Positions 29,115-37,346 are shown, counted from the stretch's first letter. The stretch: DNA of 64,000 nucleotides from Paraprevotella xylaniphila YIT 11841 (GCF_000205165.1 NZ_GL883880.1:62001-126000), one strand, 5' to 3'. The notes: generated from the sequence alone by a model not told the origin. Translations and numbers: made by a program.

Positions 29115-29122
29115 TACCTTTG
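29115..29122 (+). promoter_or_regulatory. -7 promoter element of the NUDIX gene
   Basis: TACCTTTG, exact TAnnTTTG match, 18 bases before the NUDIX ATG at 29141. Confidence 0.5.
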
Positions 29123-29140
29123 CGTAGTAAATAGCTTGAT

Positions 29141-29698
29141 ATGACGGACGACAAAGATAAACAATGGACGGTTTTGGAGAGTGAATACCTCATCCGTCGC
29201 CCCTGGCTGACTGCCCGGCGCGACAAGGTGAGGCTTCCCAATGGCGTGGAAAATGACGAATACTACGTGTTGGAGTATCCGGATTGGGTCAATGTGATAG
29301 CCTTGACCGAAGATGGAAAATTTATCATGGAAAGGCAATACCGTCATGGATTGCAGTGGACCGGTTATGAGATATGTGCCGGGGTGTGCGAAGAAGGGGA
29401 AACGCCGTTGGAGTCTGCCCAAAGGGAGTTGCACGAAGAGACGGGATTCGGCGACGGGGTATGGGCGCACTTGATGACCATTTCGCCCAATACGTCTTCC
29501 ATGAACAACCAATGCCATTGTTTTGTGGCACGGGGAGTGAAACGCATGTCGGCTCCCCACCGGGAAGCCACCGAGGACATCAGCGTGCATTTCCTGACCG
29601 TGGACGAAGTGCGCAGCCTCTTGCAGCACAACGAAATCAAGCAGGCGTTGATGCTCGCTCCGTTATGGCGTTATTTTGCAGAGCACCATCTATGGTAG
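29141..29698 (+). CDS. NUDIX hydrolase (ADP-ribose pyrophosphatase-like)
   Basis: 185 residues. Hydrolyses nucleoside diphosphate derivatives. The Nudix box GVCEEGETPLESAQRELHEE with TGF follows the G-x5-E-x7-R-E-U-x-E-E-x-G-U pattern at about residues 81-103. The flanking EYPDWVNVIALTEDG-type region resembles ADP-sugar pyrophosphatases. Stop codon overlaps the next gene's start. Confidence 0.92.
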   Translation: MTDDKDKQWTVLESEYLIRRPWLTARRDKVRLPNGVENDEYYVLEYPDWVNVIALTEDGKFIMERQYRHGLQWTGYEICAGVCEEGETPLESAQRELHEETGFGDGVWAHLMTISPNTSSMNNQCHCFVARGVKRMSAPHREATEDISVHFLTVDEVRSLLQHNEIKQALMLAPLWRYFAEHHLW

Positions 29699-30246
29699 GT
29701 CAGGCTTCATCCGCTTCCGAATGGCAGGACATGCTGTCCGGTCGCCTTCCTATGCGGGAAGTCCGCGCCTGTGGAAAATGCTTGGCATACGATGGCATGT
29801 TCCGCGACACGCTGTACCGTATCATGGCGGATGGCGACAGCCGCATGGCGGAAAATGCTGCATGGATCTTCACGTATGCGGATACCGACCTTTTGCCAAG
29901 CCTCCCGCCGCACTACGTGGACACGTGGATGGAACGTGCCATGGATACCCGGAGCGAAACGCTCCGCCGCCTGTTGCTCACGCTCATTTCCCGTTCTGTG
30001 CTCCCCCACCCGTTCCGTACGGATTTCTTGGACTATTGCCTTATCGGCATGTCTTCTTCCCGGTATCCCTATAGCGTCCGTGCACTTTGTATGAAACTGG
30101 CCTATAAATTATGCCTCCCCCATCCAGAGTTGCTGGACGAATTGAAGTCAAATCTCGAAATCATGGAACCGGATCTTCTTCCGCCCTCATTGCGCAGTGT
30201 GCGCTGTCGTGTCATGGTTGGTATTGTTTCCCAAAAACGAGGATAA
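29692..30246 (+). CDS. HEAT-like helical protein of unknown function
   Basis: 184 residues. Start ATG at 29692 overlaps the NUDIX stop by seven bases. The frame is open further upstream but that part lies on the NUDIX gene. The protein is a series of amphipathic helix pairs (for example DGDSRMAENAAWIFTYAD and SVRALCMKLAYKLCLPHPELLDEL), as in HEAT/ARM repeats, with a short CGKC sequence near residue 23. I do not recognise the family; a HEAT-repeat adaptor is an inference only. Confidence 0.75.
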   Translation: MVGQASSASEWQDMLSGRLPMREVRACGKCLAYDGMFRDTLYRIMADGDSRMAENAAWIFTYADTDLLPSLPPHYVDTWMERAMDTRSETLRRLLLTLISRSVLPHPFRTDFLDYCLIGMSSSRYPYSVRALCMKLAYKLCLPHPELLDELKSNLEIMEPDLLPPSLRSVRCRVMVGIVSQKRG

Positions 30247-30262
30247 GGCTACTGACAAAATG

Positions 30263-30694
30263 TCAGTCTTTATCTATACGGGCCGCACATGCCGGACACA
30301 GTCCTTTGAGTACATAATTCACCCCGTGCAGGACGAATCCTTCCGGTGCCTGCACCACCGGGACCGCCTGACTCCGAAAACAGAAAGCCCGATGGCATCC
30401 TTCGCAATAGAAATGTACGTGTTGGTCGCTCACCGAACAAGTGCAATCGTCGCTGCATACCGCATATTTCAGTGCGCCTGACCCGTCATCAATGGCATGA
30501 ATCAGGTGATGGTCCAGAAACAGCGAGATGGTGCGGAATATGGTGGATTTATCCACGGTTTGCAGTTTTTCTTCCAAGTCGGGTTGTGACACGGCACGGT
30601 TCATTTCCATCATCGTACGGAGAATAAACAGACGGATGGCTGTGGGTTTCACGTTCCGTAAATTCAGTTTATGCAAATAGATGTCTTCTTCCAT
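30263..30694 (-). CDS. Fur family metal regulator (probably zinc)
   Basis: 143 residues. Winged helix N-terminal half (SQPDLEEKLQTVDKSTIFRTISLFLDHHLIH) and a dimerisation half with HVHFYCEGC and CPAC, which together give the four-cysteine structural zinc site, plus the conserved HxH. Start at 30694 (MEEDIYLHKLN); the longer frame to 30778 overlaps the ATPase gene and is not family-like. Directly downstream of a Zn/Cd-type P-type ATPase, so a role in zinc homeostasis is likely. Short, lacks C-terminal extension. Confidence 0.88.
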   Translation of the reverse strand: MEEDIYLHKLNLRNVKPTAIRLFILRTMMEMNRAVSQPDLEEKLQTVDKSTIFRTISLFLDHHLIHAIDDGSGALKYAVCSDDCTCSVSDQHVHFYCEGCHRAFCFRSQAVPVVQAPEGFVLHGVNYVLKGLCPACAARIDKD

Positions 30695-30718
30695 AATGTA
30701 TATGCCTCCAATATAACC

Positions 30719-30747
30719 ATGGGATAAAGGTACGTGCTTTATCCCAT
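30719..30747. promoter_or_regulatory. perfect 11-bp inverted repeat between ATPase and Fur-family genes
   Basis: ATGGGATAAAG (30719-30729) and its exact complement (30737-30747), 7-base spacer, 25 bases upstream of the regulator start. Could be an operator for the regulator or an attenuator; no T-tract follows, so an operator is favoured. Confidence 0.5.
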
Positions 30748-30761
30748 AGTATGGCGATGGT

Positions 30762-32702
30762 TTAATCTTTTTTATCACTCAACAGCCGGACGGCATTCAG
30801 AATGGCCAACAAAGCCACACCCACGTCGGCAAAGACGGCTTCCCACAAGGTGGCCGCACCGAAAGCACCCAGTACCAGTACAAGCAGTTTCACTCCGAGG
30901 GCACCGATGATGTTCTGCCACACGACAGCCCGTGTGCGGCGACCTATGCGAATGGCTTCGGCTATCTTCGACGGTTGGTCGGTTTGCAGGATGATGTCGG
31001 CCGCTTCGATGGCCACGTCGCTTCCCAACCCGCCCATCGCAATGCCTACCTTGCTGGCAGCCAATACGGGCGCATCGTTCAGTCCGTCGCCGACGAAAGC
31101 CACACGCGCATGTTCTTCTGTTTGGAATTCTTCGATATGCCGCACTTTGTCCTCCGGCATCAGGTCGCCGAAATAACGGGAAATCCCTAATTGTCCGGCC
31201 AGTTTGCCCACCAATGCCGACTTGTCTCCGGATAAAATGCAGAGGTTGCGGATGCCCAGGCCATGGAGAGTCGCCACGGCACGGGATGCGTCGGGTTTCG
31301 GCTCGTCGGCCAACAGCAGGTAGCCGGCATAGCGTCCGTCGAGGGCCACAACCACAATCGTGTCGGGAATGTGAAGAATGTCTTCGGGATAAGCTACTTG
31401 GTTTTGAGCCAATAAAGCCGCTTTTCCGACCAAAAGTTCGCCTCTGCCGGTCATGGCGCGCAAGCCTAATCCGGCCCGTTCTTCCGTATTTCTTACCGCA
31501 GGAAGCGTTATGGCCTGTTGTTTGGCATATTCACCAACGGCACGGGCTATGGGATGGTTGCTTCCGGATTCCGCCGCTGCGGCCCATGCCACCAGTTCGT
31601 CGGCTGTGAGGCCGCCGGAAGGATGTACTTCCTGCACCCGGAAGACGCCGCAGGTCAGTGTGCCGGTCTTATCGAATACTACGGCATCTATATGGGTAAT
31701 GGCGTCCAGATAGTTACTGCCTTTGAACAGGATTCCCCGGCGTGAGGCTGCCCCGATTCCTCCGAAATAGCCCAACGGTATGCTGACCACCAATGCACAG
31801 GGGCAGGAAATGACGAGAAAGACCAACGCCCGGTAGAGCCATGCATGAAAATCGTAGATGAAACCGGGATGCCATGAGGCATAAAGCCAAGGCAACACGA
31901 CCAACAGTGCGGCAAGCATCGTGACGGTCGGAGTGTAGACACGGGCAAACCGGCGGATAAACTGTTCGGTGGGAGCTTTGCGTGAAGCCGCATGCTGTAC
32001 CATGTCGAGGATACGTGACAGGGCGCTGTCGGTATAGCCGCGTACAGTGCGTAATCTGACGACCCGTTCGGTCGGTATCATACCGGCCAGTACTTCTTCG
32101 TCTTGCCCAATCATGCGCGGCACGCTTTCGCCGGTCAATGCGGCGGTATTGAAAGCGGTTTCAGGCTCCAACAACACACCGTCCAAGGGGACGCGTTCGC
32201 CTGTCTTGACTTCAATCTCCTCTCCTACCCCCACGGTTTCCGGTGCCACCGTCTGCCATTGCCCGTCGCGCCGCACGGTGGCAGTCTGCGGCCGCACGTC
32301 CAACAACGACTTGATATGGCTCCGGGCTTTGTCCACCGCACGGTCCTGAAACATCTCTCCCACGGCATAAAAGAGCATGACCGCCACAGCTTCCGGATAT
32401 TCTCCGATATAGAAAGCGCCGAGCGAGGCCGACAGCATCAGCGTAAATTCATTGAAAAAGTCCTTGTGGCGAATGGTTTCCCACGCCTCTTTCATGATGG
32501 GGAACGCTACGGGCAACCACCCCACGAAAAACCAACACAGCCGTACCCATGAAGGGCGAAAAAAGGCAGTGTCCATGCTTTGACATGTGATGCCGCTGAT
32601 CAAAACTGCGAAAGAAAACCACAGACACAGGTTGGTTTTCCGATTGTTTTCCGTGTGGCAGATGCCGTGACCGCACCCACAGGTATGTGCTTTTGTTTTC
32701 AT
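30762..32702 (-). CDS. heavy-metal translocating P-type ATPase (Zn/Cd type)
   Basis: 646 residues. Exports Zn2+, Cd2+ or Pb2+. Transport motif CPC at residues 300-302 (SCPCALV), phosphorylated Asp344 in DKTGT, TGES actuator loop, GDGLNDAP hinge, and the terminal DVGVALLAILNAVRLL helix with the Asp typical of group P1B-2. The N-terminus has no complete HMA domain but starts with a short His/Cys cluster (HTCGCGHGICH). Upstream: promoter with a TAACTTTG -7 and an inverted repeat. Confidence 0.94.
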   Translation of the reverse strand: MKTKAHTCGCGHGICHTENNRKTNLCLWFSFAVLISGITCQSMDTAFFRPSWVRLCWFFVGWLPVAFPIMKEAWETIRHKDFFNEFTLMLSASLGAFYIGEYPEAVAVMLFYAVGEMFQDRAVDKARSHIKSLLDVRPQTATVRRDGQWQTVAPETVGVGEEIEVKTGERVPLDGVLLEPETAFNTAALTGESVPRMIGQDEEVLAGMIPTERVVRLRTVRGYTDSALSRILDMVQHAASRKAPTEQFIRRFARVYTPTVTMLAALLVVLPWLYASWHPGFIYDFHAWLYRALVFLVISCPCALVVSIPLGYFGGIGAASRRGILFKGSNYLDAITHIDAVVFDKTGTLTCGVFRVQEVHPSGGLTADELVAWAAAAESGSNHPIARAVGEYAKQQAITLPAVRNTEERAGLGLRAMTGRGELLVGKAALLAQNQVAYPEDILHIPDTIVVVALDGRYAGYLLLADEPKPDASRAVATLHGLGIRNLCILSGDKSALVGKLAGQLGISRYFGDLMPEDKVRHIEEFQTEEHARVAFVGDGLNDAPVLAASKVGIAMGGLGSDVAIEAADIILQTDQPSKIAEAIRIGRRTRAVVWQNIIGALGVKLLVLVLGAFGAATLWEAVFADVGVALLAILNAVRLLSDKKD

Positions 32703-32729
32703 TATATGGCTTTTTTATGATTTCTATGG

Positions 32730-32737
32730 CAAAGTTA
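32730..32737 (-). promoter_or_regulatory. -7 promoter element of the P-type ATPase
   Basis: CAAAGTTA on the + strand is TAACTTTG on the minus strand, an exact consensus match 28 bases before the ATPase start. Confidence 0.55.
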
Positions 32738-32749
32738 TCCGGTTTTCCG

Positions 32750-32764
32750 TGCAACTTGGTTGCA
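32750..32764. promoter_or_regulatory. candidate metal-responsive operator
   Basis: TGCAAC-TTG-GTTGCA, a perfect 6-bp inverted repeat 12 bases upstream of the ATPase -7 box, so it covers the -33 region. Given the adjoining Fur-family gene this is a candidate repressor site. Inference. Confidence 0.5.
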
Positions 32765-32812
32765 TAAAACATTTCGGCTAATGGAATAGCACACTTCCCA
32801 TGTATACAAAAA

Positions 32813-32836
32813 ATGCGGCTTTTCACAAAGCCGCAT
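32813..32836 (-). terminator. terminator of the kdgK-eda operon
   Basis: Read leftwards: ATGCGGCTTT/AAAGCCGCAT stem of 10 bp, 4-base loop, then a run of T (minus strand). It ends transcription from eda, 170 bases after its stop. The AT-rich 32837-33006 between has no gene; a second small hairpin (TGCGGTTTTCGCA) near 32933 may be part of the 3' leader. Confidence 0.75.
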
Positions 32837-33006
32837 ACATTAACCTAAAATTTTAATAATTATAAAAAGTTAACCTGTGCCACGTTTTTCACAAGACATG
32901 ACACCCACATCTAAAAACATTAAAACCAAGGTATGCGGTTTTCGCAAATCACATACCACAAAATTAACCAATTGTATTACTCATAAAAATCTAATGTCCT
33001 TTGTCA

Positions 33007-33675
33007 TTATATACGCGCTTCGGCAATATAGCCCAAAGCCTCTTTACATTTGTCGGTAATGTATTGCCAATTCCCGGCAGCAACTTCTTCTTTCGGGAAC
33101 AATTTGGAACCCATCCCCACACAGTAGACTCCGGCTTTGACCCATGCGGTCAGGTTCTCTTTCGTAGGAGCCACGCCGCCCGTCACCATAAGCTTGGTCC
33201 ATGGGCAGGGTGCCATCATCCCTTTCACGAAAGCCGGGCCGTACACGTCACCGGGGAAGAGCTTGCAAAGGTCGCAGCCCAATTCCTGTGCCTTGCCGAT
33301 TTCCGATACTGTGCCGCATCCCGGACAGTAGGGCACCAAACGGCGGTTGCATACCGGTACGATGTCAGGATTGAACAACGGCCCTACCACGAAGCAAGCT
33401 CCTAACTGGATGTAGAGGGCTGCTGTAGGGGCATCCACAACGGAACCTATGCCCAAAGCCAGTTCCGGGCATTCCTTGGCAGCGAATTTCACGCATTCTG
33501 CAAACACATCCTGGGCAAAATCGCCACGGTTGGTGAATTCAAATGCGCGCACGCCACCATCATAGCACGCCTTGATTACTTTCTTGGCCGTTTCGGCATT
33601 GGAATGATAGAATACGGGAACCATGCCGGTTTCCCCTATTTTTTGCATGACTGCAAGTTTATCGAATTTTGCCAT
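33007..33675 (-). CDS. eda: KDPG aldolase (2-keto-3-deoxy-6-phosphogluconate aldolase)
   Basis: 222 residues. Class I aldolase that cleaves KDPG to pyruvate and glyceraldehyde 3-phosphate. Schiff-base Lys138 in [11 protein letters not shown], catalytic Glu in FEFTNRG (about residue 45), and MVTGGVAPT phosphate-binding turn. Family length. 28 bases after kdgK, an operon, and it completes the pathway started by uxaA. Confidence 0.94.
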   Translation of the reverse strand: MAKFDKLAVMQKIGETGMVPVFYHSNAETAKKVIKACYDGGVRAFEFTNRGDFAQDVFAECVKFAAKECPELALGIGSVVDAPTAALYIQLGACFVVGPLFNPDIVPVCNRRLVPYCPGCGTVSEIGKAQELGCDLCKLFPGDVYGPAFVKGMMAPCPWTKLMVTGGVAPTKENLTAWVKAGVYCVGMGSKLFPKEEVAAGNWQYITDKCKEALGYIAEARI

Positions 33676-33703
33676 ATCTTTTTCTTATTATCGTTGGACG
33701 GGT

Positions 33704-34726
33704 TTATCTTTGTACACGACCGTTGGCAGAACCTCCGGCCAAAGCTGCCACTTCTTCGGCGGATACCATGTTGAAGTCGCCCGGAATTGTGTGCTTCAAA
33801 GCCGAAGCCGCTACGGCAAACTCCAACGCCTCGCCTTGAGTCTTCATTGTTAGCAAGCCGTGAATAATGCCTCCTGAGAAAGAATCGCCTCCTCCGACAC
33901 GGTCGATGATGGGGTCTATGTCGTAACGTTTGGACACATAGAACTCCTTACCGTCGTATATCATGGCTTTCCACCCGTTGTGAGTGGCCGAGATGGATTC
34001 ACGCAAAGTGGAAATGACGTACTTGAAACCGAACGTGTCCATCATGCCTTTGAAAATGCCTTTGTAACCCTCGGCTTCCGTGCTGCCCCCTTCTACGTCC
34101 GCATCCGGCTTGAAGCCCAGACAAAGTTCTGCGTCTTCTTCGTTGCCGATGCATACGTCCACGTATTGCATCAGAGGCTTCATAATGCTTTGGGCTTTCT
34201 CCGATGTCCAAAGCTTCTTGCGGAAATTGAGGTCGCAGGAAACGGTCACGCCGTGCTTTTTGGCTGCAATACATGCCTGGCGCAAACATTCGGCACTGGC
34301 ATCTGAAATGGCCGGTGTGATACCGCTCCAATGAAACCAGTCGGCACCTTCCATGATGGCATCGAAATCGAAATCGTCCGGGCAAGCCTCTGCAATAGAC
34401 GACCCTGCACGGTCGTAAATGACTTTGGACGGACGCATGGAGGCTCCTGTTTCCAGATAATATATTCCCACGCGCTGACCGCCACGGGCGATGAAATCAG
34501 TGTGTACGCCATAACGGCGCAAGGCATTTACGGCAGCCTGACCTATTTCATGCTTGGGCAGTTTGGAAACAAAGTAGGCCTCATGTCCATAATGGGCACA
34601 ACTTACGGCTACGTTGGCTTCCCCGCCCCCGTAATTAATATCAAATGTGTCTGTCTGTACAAAACGAGATTGTCCGGGTGTAGACAAACGGAGCATGATT
34701 TCTCCCATCGTTATTATTTTTCCCAT
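33704..34726 (-). CDS. kdgK: 2-keto-3-deoxygluconate kinase (PfkB family)
   Basis: 340 residues. Phosphorylates KDG to KDPG. N-terminal MGKIITMGEIMLRLSTPG and GGGEANVAVSCAHYG typical of KdgK, and a C-terminal PfkB motif DRVGGGDSFSGGIIHGL with the catalytic Asp. Start at 34726; the longer open frame to 34963 crosses an AT-rich promoter region and was rejected. Upstream are a TATTTTTG -7 box and a perfect 13-bp inverted repeat. Confidence 0.94.
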   Translation of the reverse strand: MGKIITMGEIMLRLSTPGQSRFVQTDTFDINYGGGEANVAVSCAHYGHEAYFVSKLPKHEIGQAAVNALRRYGVHTDFIARGGQRVGIYYLETGASMRPSKVIYDRAGSSIAEACPDDFDFDAIMEGADWFHWSGITPAISDASAECLRQACIAAKKHGVTVSCDLNFRKKLWTSEKAQSIMKPLMQYVDVCIGNEEDAELCLGFKPDADVEGGSTEAEGYKGIFKGMMDTFGFKYVISTLRESISATHNGWKAMIYDGKEFYVSKRYDIDPIIDRVGGGDSFSGGIIHGLLTMKTQGEALEFAVAASALKHTIPGDFNMVSAEEVAALAGGSANGRVQR

Positions 34727-34794
34727 ACCTGTATTTTGGTTATTGTTAGCCTTGGTTTTTACTGTTAACCCACACAATTTATTTTTTTGATATG

Positions 34795-34802
34795 CAAAAA
34801 TA
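34795..34802 (-). promoter_or_regulatory. -7 promoter element of kdgK-eda
   Basis: CAAAAATA on the + strand is TATTTTTG on the minus strand, matching TAnnTTTG; leader about 60 bases. Confidence 0.5.
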
Positions 34803-34805
34803 GAT

Positions 34806-34842
34806 ATTTTTTCCGTAAGGCGTTCTTTTTTACGGAAAAAAT
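34806..34842. promoter_or_regulatory. candidate kdgK operator (13-bp perfect inverted repeat)
   Basis: ATTTTTTCCGTAA (34806-34818) and its exact complement (34830-34842), 11-base spacer, directly upstream of the -7 box and over the -33 region. Likely regulator site of the KDG branch; the regulator gene is not obvious. Confidence 0.5.
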
Positions 34843-35015
34843 CGGCATAAGGCGCAAAGAAAAGCAAAGTTCTACATAAATAAATGCAGGTCAGCATCTT
34901 GTATGCAGAGCGGGTTGAAGCAGGCTTCGGCATAAAAAGCCTGAAAACACCCCTTTCGGACAAAGTTCGGCTACTAAACAGCTACCGGTTCCGAAAGGGA
35001 GTATATACGGCATAA
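34843..35015 (+). repeat. three CGGCATAA direct repeats upstream of the integrase
   Basis: CGGCATAA occurs at 34843-34850, 34928-34935 and 35008-35015, spaced 85 and 80 bases. Such short spaced repeats are the form of integrase arm-type sites. The same 375-base gap holds two hairpins: CAGGCTT 34921-34927/AAGCCTG 34937-34943, and CCCTTTCGG 34951-34959/CCGAAAGGG 34991-34999. Nothing else was seen in it. Confidence 0.4.
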
Positions 35016-35102
35016 TGAGTTCTGTTTCATTGCTTTGCCTTGTTTTGCATAGCTCTTGGTAAGAAATAAGTAACTACCTTTAGAAACGAAAATTTTAGAG
35101 TT

Positions 35103-36398
35103 ATGGAAACAAAGAGAAGTACGTTTGCGACCTCGTTCTACATCAAGAGATCCGCAGTGAGAAACCGGGACGGGAAAGCCCCCATCATGGTGAAAATCTC
35201 CGTTGACGGGGATGACAAGGCGGTGGGAACCAAGCTGTTTGTCACTCCCGACCTCTGGGAGAACGGCAAGGCGAAAGGCAAGTCCGCCGAGGCAAACGAG
35301 ATAAACGGGCAACTGAAGGAGGTCTCCGCCCGGCTCACCAACCACTACCACCGCATCCTCCGGGAAGAGGATTTCGTCACCGCCGAGAAATTGCGCAACG
35401 CCTTCCTCGGTGTCGGCGTGATGGAGAACTGCATCCTCAAAGATTTCGGGAACATGAACCGGGAATTTGAGGCGATGGTGGAGAAAGGGCAGCGAGCCAA
35501 GTCCACCTACAACAAGTATCTGGCTGTTTACAACCATTTCAAGACCTTCCTTTGGGAGAAGAAGAAGCGCACCGACATGGCTTACAAGGAACTGACCAAG
35601 GAGATCATCACCGATTTCGACAAGTACCTGCGGGTAGAGAAAGGGCTGAGTGCCAACACCCTCTGGATATACACCATGCCCCTGCTCAGCCTGACCGACA
35701 AGGCGTGGCGGCGTGGAATCGTCCGCACCGACCCCTTCGGAGAGTACAGCCTTGAGATGCAGGAGACCGACCGGGGCTATCTCACGGAAGAGGAGCTGCG
35801 CACCTTGGCTAATGCCGTGTTCGTCAAGAAACAGACCAACCTTGTGCGGGATATGTTCCTCTTCGGGTGTTTCACCGGGCTTAGCTACATTGACATAAAG
35901 ACGCTCACCCATGACAAGATACAGCGCATGGACTTCGACGGCGAGGAATGGATCATCACCCGACGCACCAAGACCCGTGTATCGAGCAACGTTCCCCTCA
36001 TGGAGATTGCCAAGGAGCTGATAGAGAGGTACAGGGGGCTTGCCGGGGGCGACCTTGTCTTCCCCATACCCAGCAACAGCGTGTGCAACACCCACCTCAA
36101 ACAGATAGCCAAAGCCTGCGGCATCCACAAGGAGATCGGCTTCCACCTGAGCCGCCACACCTTCGCCACGACCGTCTATCTCTGCAACGGCGGCACCATC
36201 GAGGCGCTCTCCAAGATACTCGGACACAAGCACATTTCCACCACCCAGATCTACGCCGAGGTGACCAACAGGATGGTAAGCTCCGATTTCCGGGCAATCT
36301 CCGGCAACCTCGCCGCCATGCAGCGGAGCGTGCTGGAGAAGAAGGACAGGAAACAGGACGGGAAGCGGGTGCGCCGCTCCCTCCGGGAAACGGCTTGA
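35103..36398 (+). CDS. int: tyrosine recombinase / integrase of the conjugative element
   Basis: 431 residues. Three domains: N-terminal arm-binding (about 1-95), SAM-like core-binding (about 110-205) and catalytic (about 215-400). The HLSRHTFATT His-Arg motif, LGHKHISTTQIY with nucleophile Tyr384, and box I FTGLSYIDI are visible. In box I the usual first Arg is Ser261, as I recall is also reported for IntDOT. Expected role: integration and excision of this element. A second, convergent pair of HTH genes lies downstream beyond a strong hairpin. Confidence 0.95.
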   Translation: METKRSTFATSFYIKRSAVRNRDGKAPIMVKISVDGDDKAVGTKLFVTPDLWENGKAKGKSAEANEINGQLKEVSARLTNHYHRILREEDFVTAEKLRNAFLGVGVMENCILKDFGNMNREFEAMVEKGQRAKSTYNKYLAVYNHFKTFLWEKKKRTDMAYKELTKEIITDFDKYLRVEKGLSANTLWIYTMPLLSLTDKAWRRGIVRTDPFGEYSLEMQETDRGYLTEEELRTLANAVFVKKQTNLVRDMFLFGCFTGLSYIDIKTLTHDKIQRMDFDGEEWIITRRTKTRVSSNVPLMEIAKELIERYRGLAGGDLVFPIPSNSVCNTHLKQIAKACGIHKEIGFHLSRHTFATTVYLCNGGTIEALSKILGHKHISTTQIYAEVTNRMVSSDFRAISGNLAAMQRSVLEKKDRKQDGKRVRRSLRETA

Positions 36399-36416
36399 CG
36401 CCTTTCCCCGGTGCAG

Positions 36417-36468
36417 AATGCGGCAAAGGCAGGAACTTCCGATACGGTGTCCCTGCCTTTGCTGCATT
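36417..36468. terminator. bidirectional terminator between integrase and HTH genes
   Basis: A 17-bp stem with one G-T pair, AATGCGGCAAAGGCAGG (36417-36433) / complement (36452-36468), 18-base loop, between convergent genes. Confidence 0.75.
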
Positions 36469-36491
36469 TCCCGATGCACACCCCCGTGCGT

Positions 36492-36809
36492 TTATGTTGG
36501 ACTTTTCCCCCGTTTGCGCTTTGGGCGCATGTCCACGTAGTTCTCCTCCAGCATACGCAGCAGATCCGACTGGCGGTAGAGCGTCTTGCCCGGCAGCGAT
36601 ATGTACGGGATCAGCCGTTGCGTGCGGTAGTCCTGCAACGTTCTCGGCGTGATGTGCAGCAGCCTGCACACGTCCTCGCCCGTGAGATAGACCTCGCCGT
36701 TCATCGCCGGGCGGAAGTGCGCCGTTACCGTGTCGAGGTACCTCATGCCTTCCTCCAGTGCCTCGAAGTATGCCCGTACCTCTTCCGTGTCCCTTGTGAT
36801 CACTTCCAT
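36492..36809 (-). CDS. helix-turn-helix protein, excisionase-like
   Basis: 105 residues. A MerR/Xis-type winged helix-turn-helix (YLTGEDVCRLLHITPRTLQDYRTQRLIPYISL) preceded by a helical N-terminus and followed by a basic tail (RPKRKRGKSPT). Typical of small DNA-binding proteins that act with tyrosine integrases in Bacteroidetes elements. Homologous to the upstream gene (36811-37104); the two are one base apart, so this is a tandem pair. Confidence 0.88.
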   Translation of the reverse strand: MEVITRDTEEVRAYFEALEEGMRYLDTVTAHFRPAMNGEVYLTGEDVCRLLHITPRTLQDYRTQRLIPYISLPGKTLYRQSDLLRMLEENYVDMRPKRKRGKSPT

Positions 36810-36810
36810 C

Positions 36811-37104
36811 TCACTCGTCCTCCGTCATTTCCCGGCTCATGGCTTCCACGAACGCCTCCACGTCCTCCGTCCGGTAGTAAATCTTGTGGTTGATCTGGCT
36901 GTACGGCAGCAGCCCCCGGTCACGGTAGGTCTGCAATGTCCGCTTGCTGATGCCCAGTTTCTCGCACACGTCCGCCCCGTCCATCCAGTTCATCTTTTCG
37001 GGCGGGCGGTAGCGGGCGCAAAGCTCCCTCACGTGCTGCGAGAAGCTGCCGAACCGTTCCTTCATCTCCTCGAAGGTCTTTCTCTCGATGCTTACTATTT
37101 CCAT
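36811..37104 (-). CDS. helix-turn-helix protein, excisionase-like (paralogue)
   Basis: 97 residues. Same layout as the neighbouring gene: MNWMDGADVCEKLGISKRTLQTYRDRGLLPYSQINHKIYYR is the winged helix-turn-helix. Lacks the basic tail. Probably a directionality factor or regulator of excision/transfer. A TATATTTG -7 box on the minus strand lies at 37146-37139. Confidence 0.88.
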   Translation of the reverse strand: MEIVSIERKTFEEMKERFGSFSQHVRELCARYRPPEKMNWMDGADVCEKLGISKRTLQTYRDRGLLPYSQINHKIYYRTEDVEAFVEAMSREMTEDE

Positions 37105-37138
37105 TGTCCCAATACGTTTTTATTGTTATACTTCCCTG

Positions 37139-37146
37139 CAAATATA
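37139..37146 (-). promoter_or_regulatory. -7 promoter element of the HTH gene pair
   Basis: CAAATATA on the + strand reads TATATTTG on the minus strand, 35 bases before the start. A TTTTG further up (23 bases) is a weak -33. Confidence 0.45.
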
Positions 37147-37346
37147 CCGGTCTGTATATGTCCGTGTATCAAAACCGTATCGCTTGTCCTCGTTTTGCTT
37201 CACGCTTGTAGCCTTGTCACGTTCCGGGCGGTGAAAAGTAGGGAGAAGCTCTACATATCCGCACGCCCTTCCGCATATTTTCCGCCCTTTCCGCTTGCCG
37301 TGTGCCGGACATTTCGCATATTTGTAACCGACCAAACATCATTACT

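Noticed and set aside
34974-36479. 501-codon open frame on the minus strand
   Set aside because: Fully overlaps the integrase on the other strand; composition is a GC-rich shadow and has no domain.
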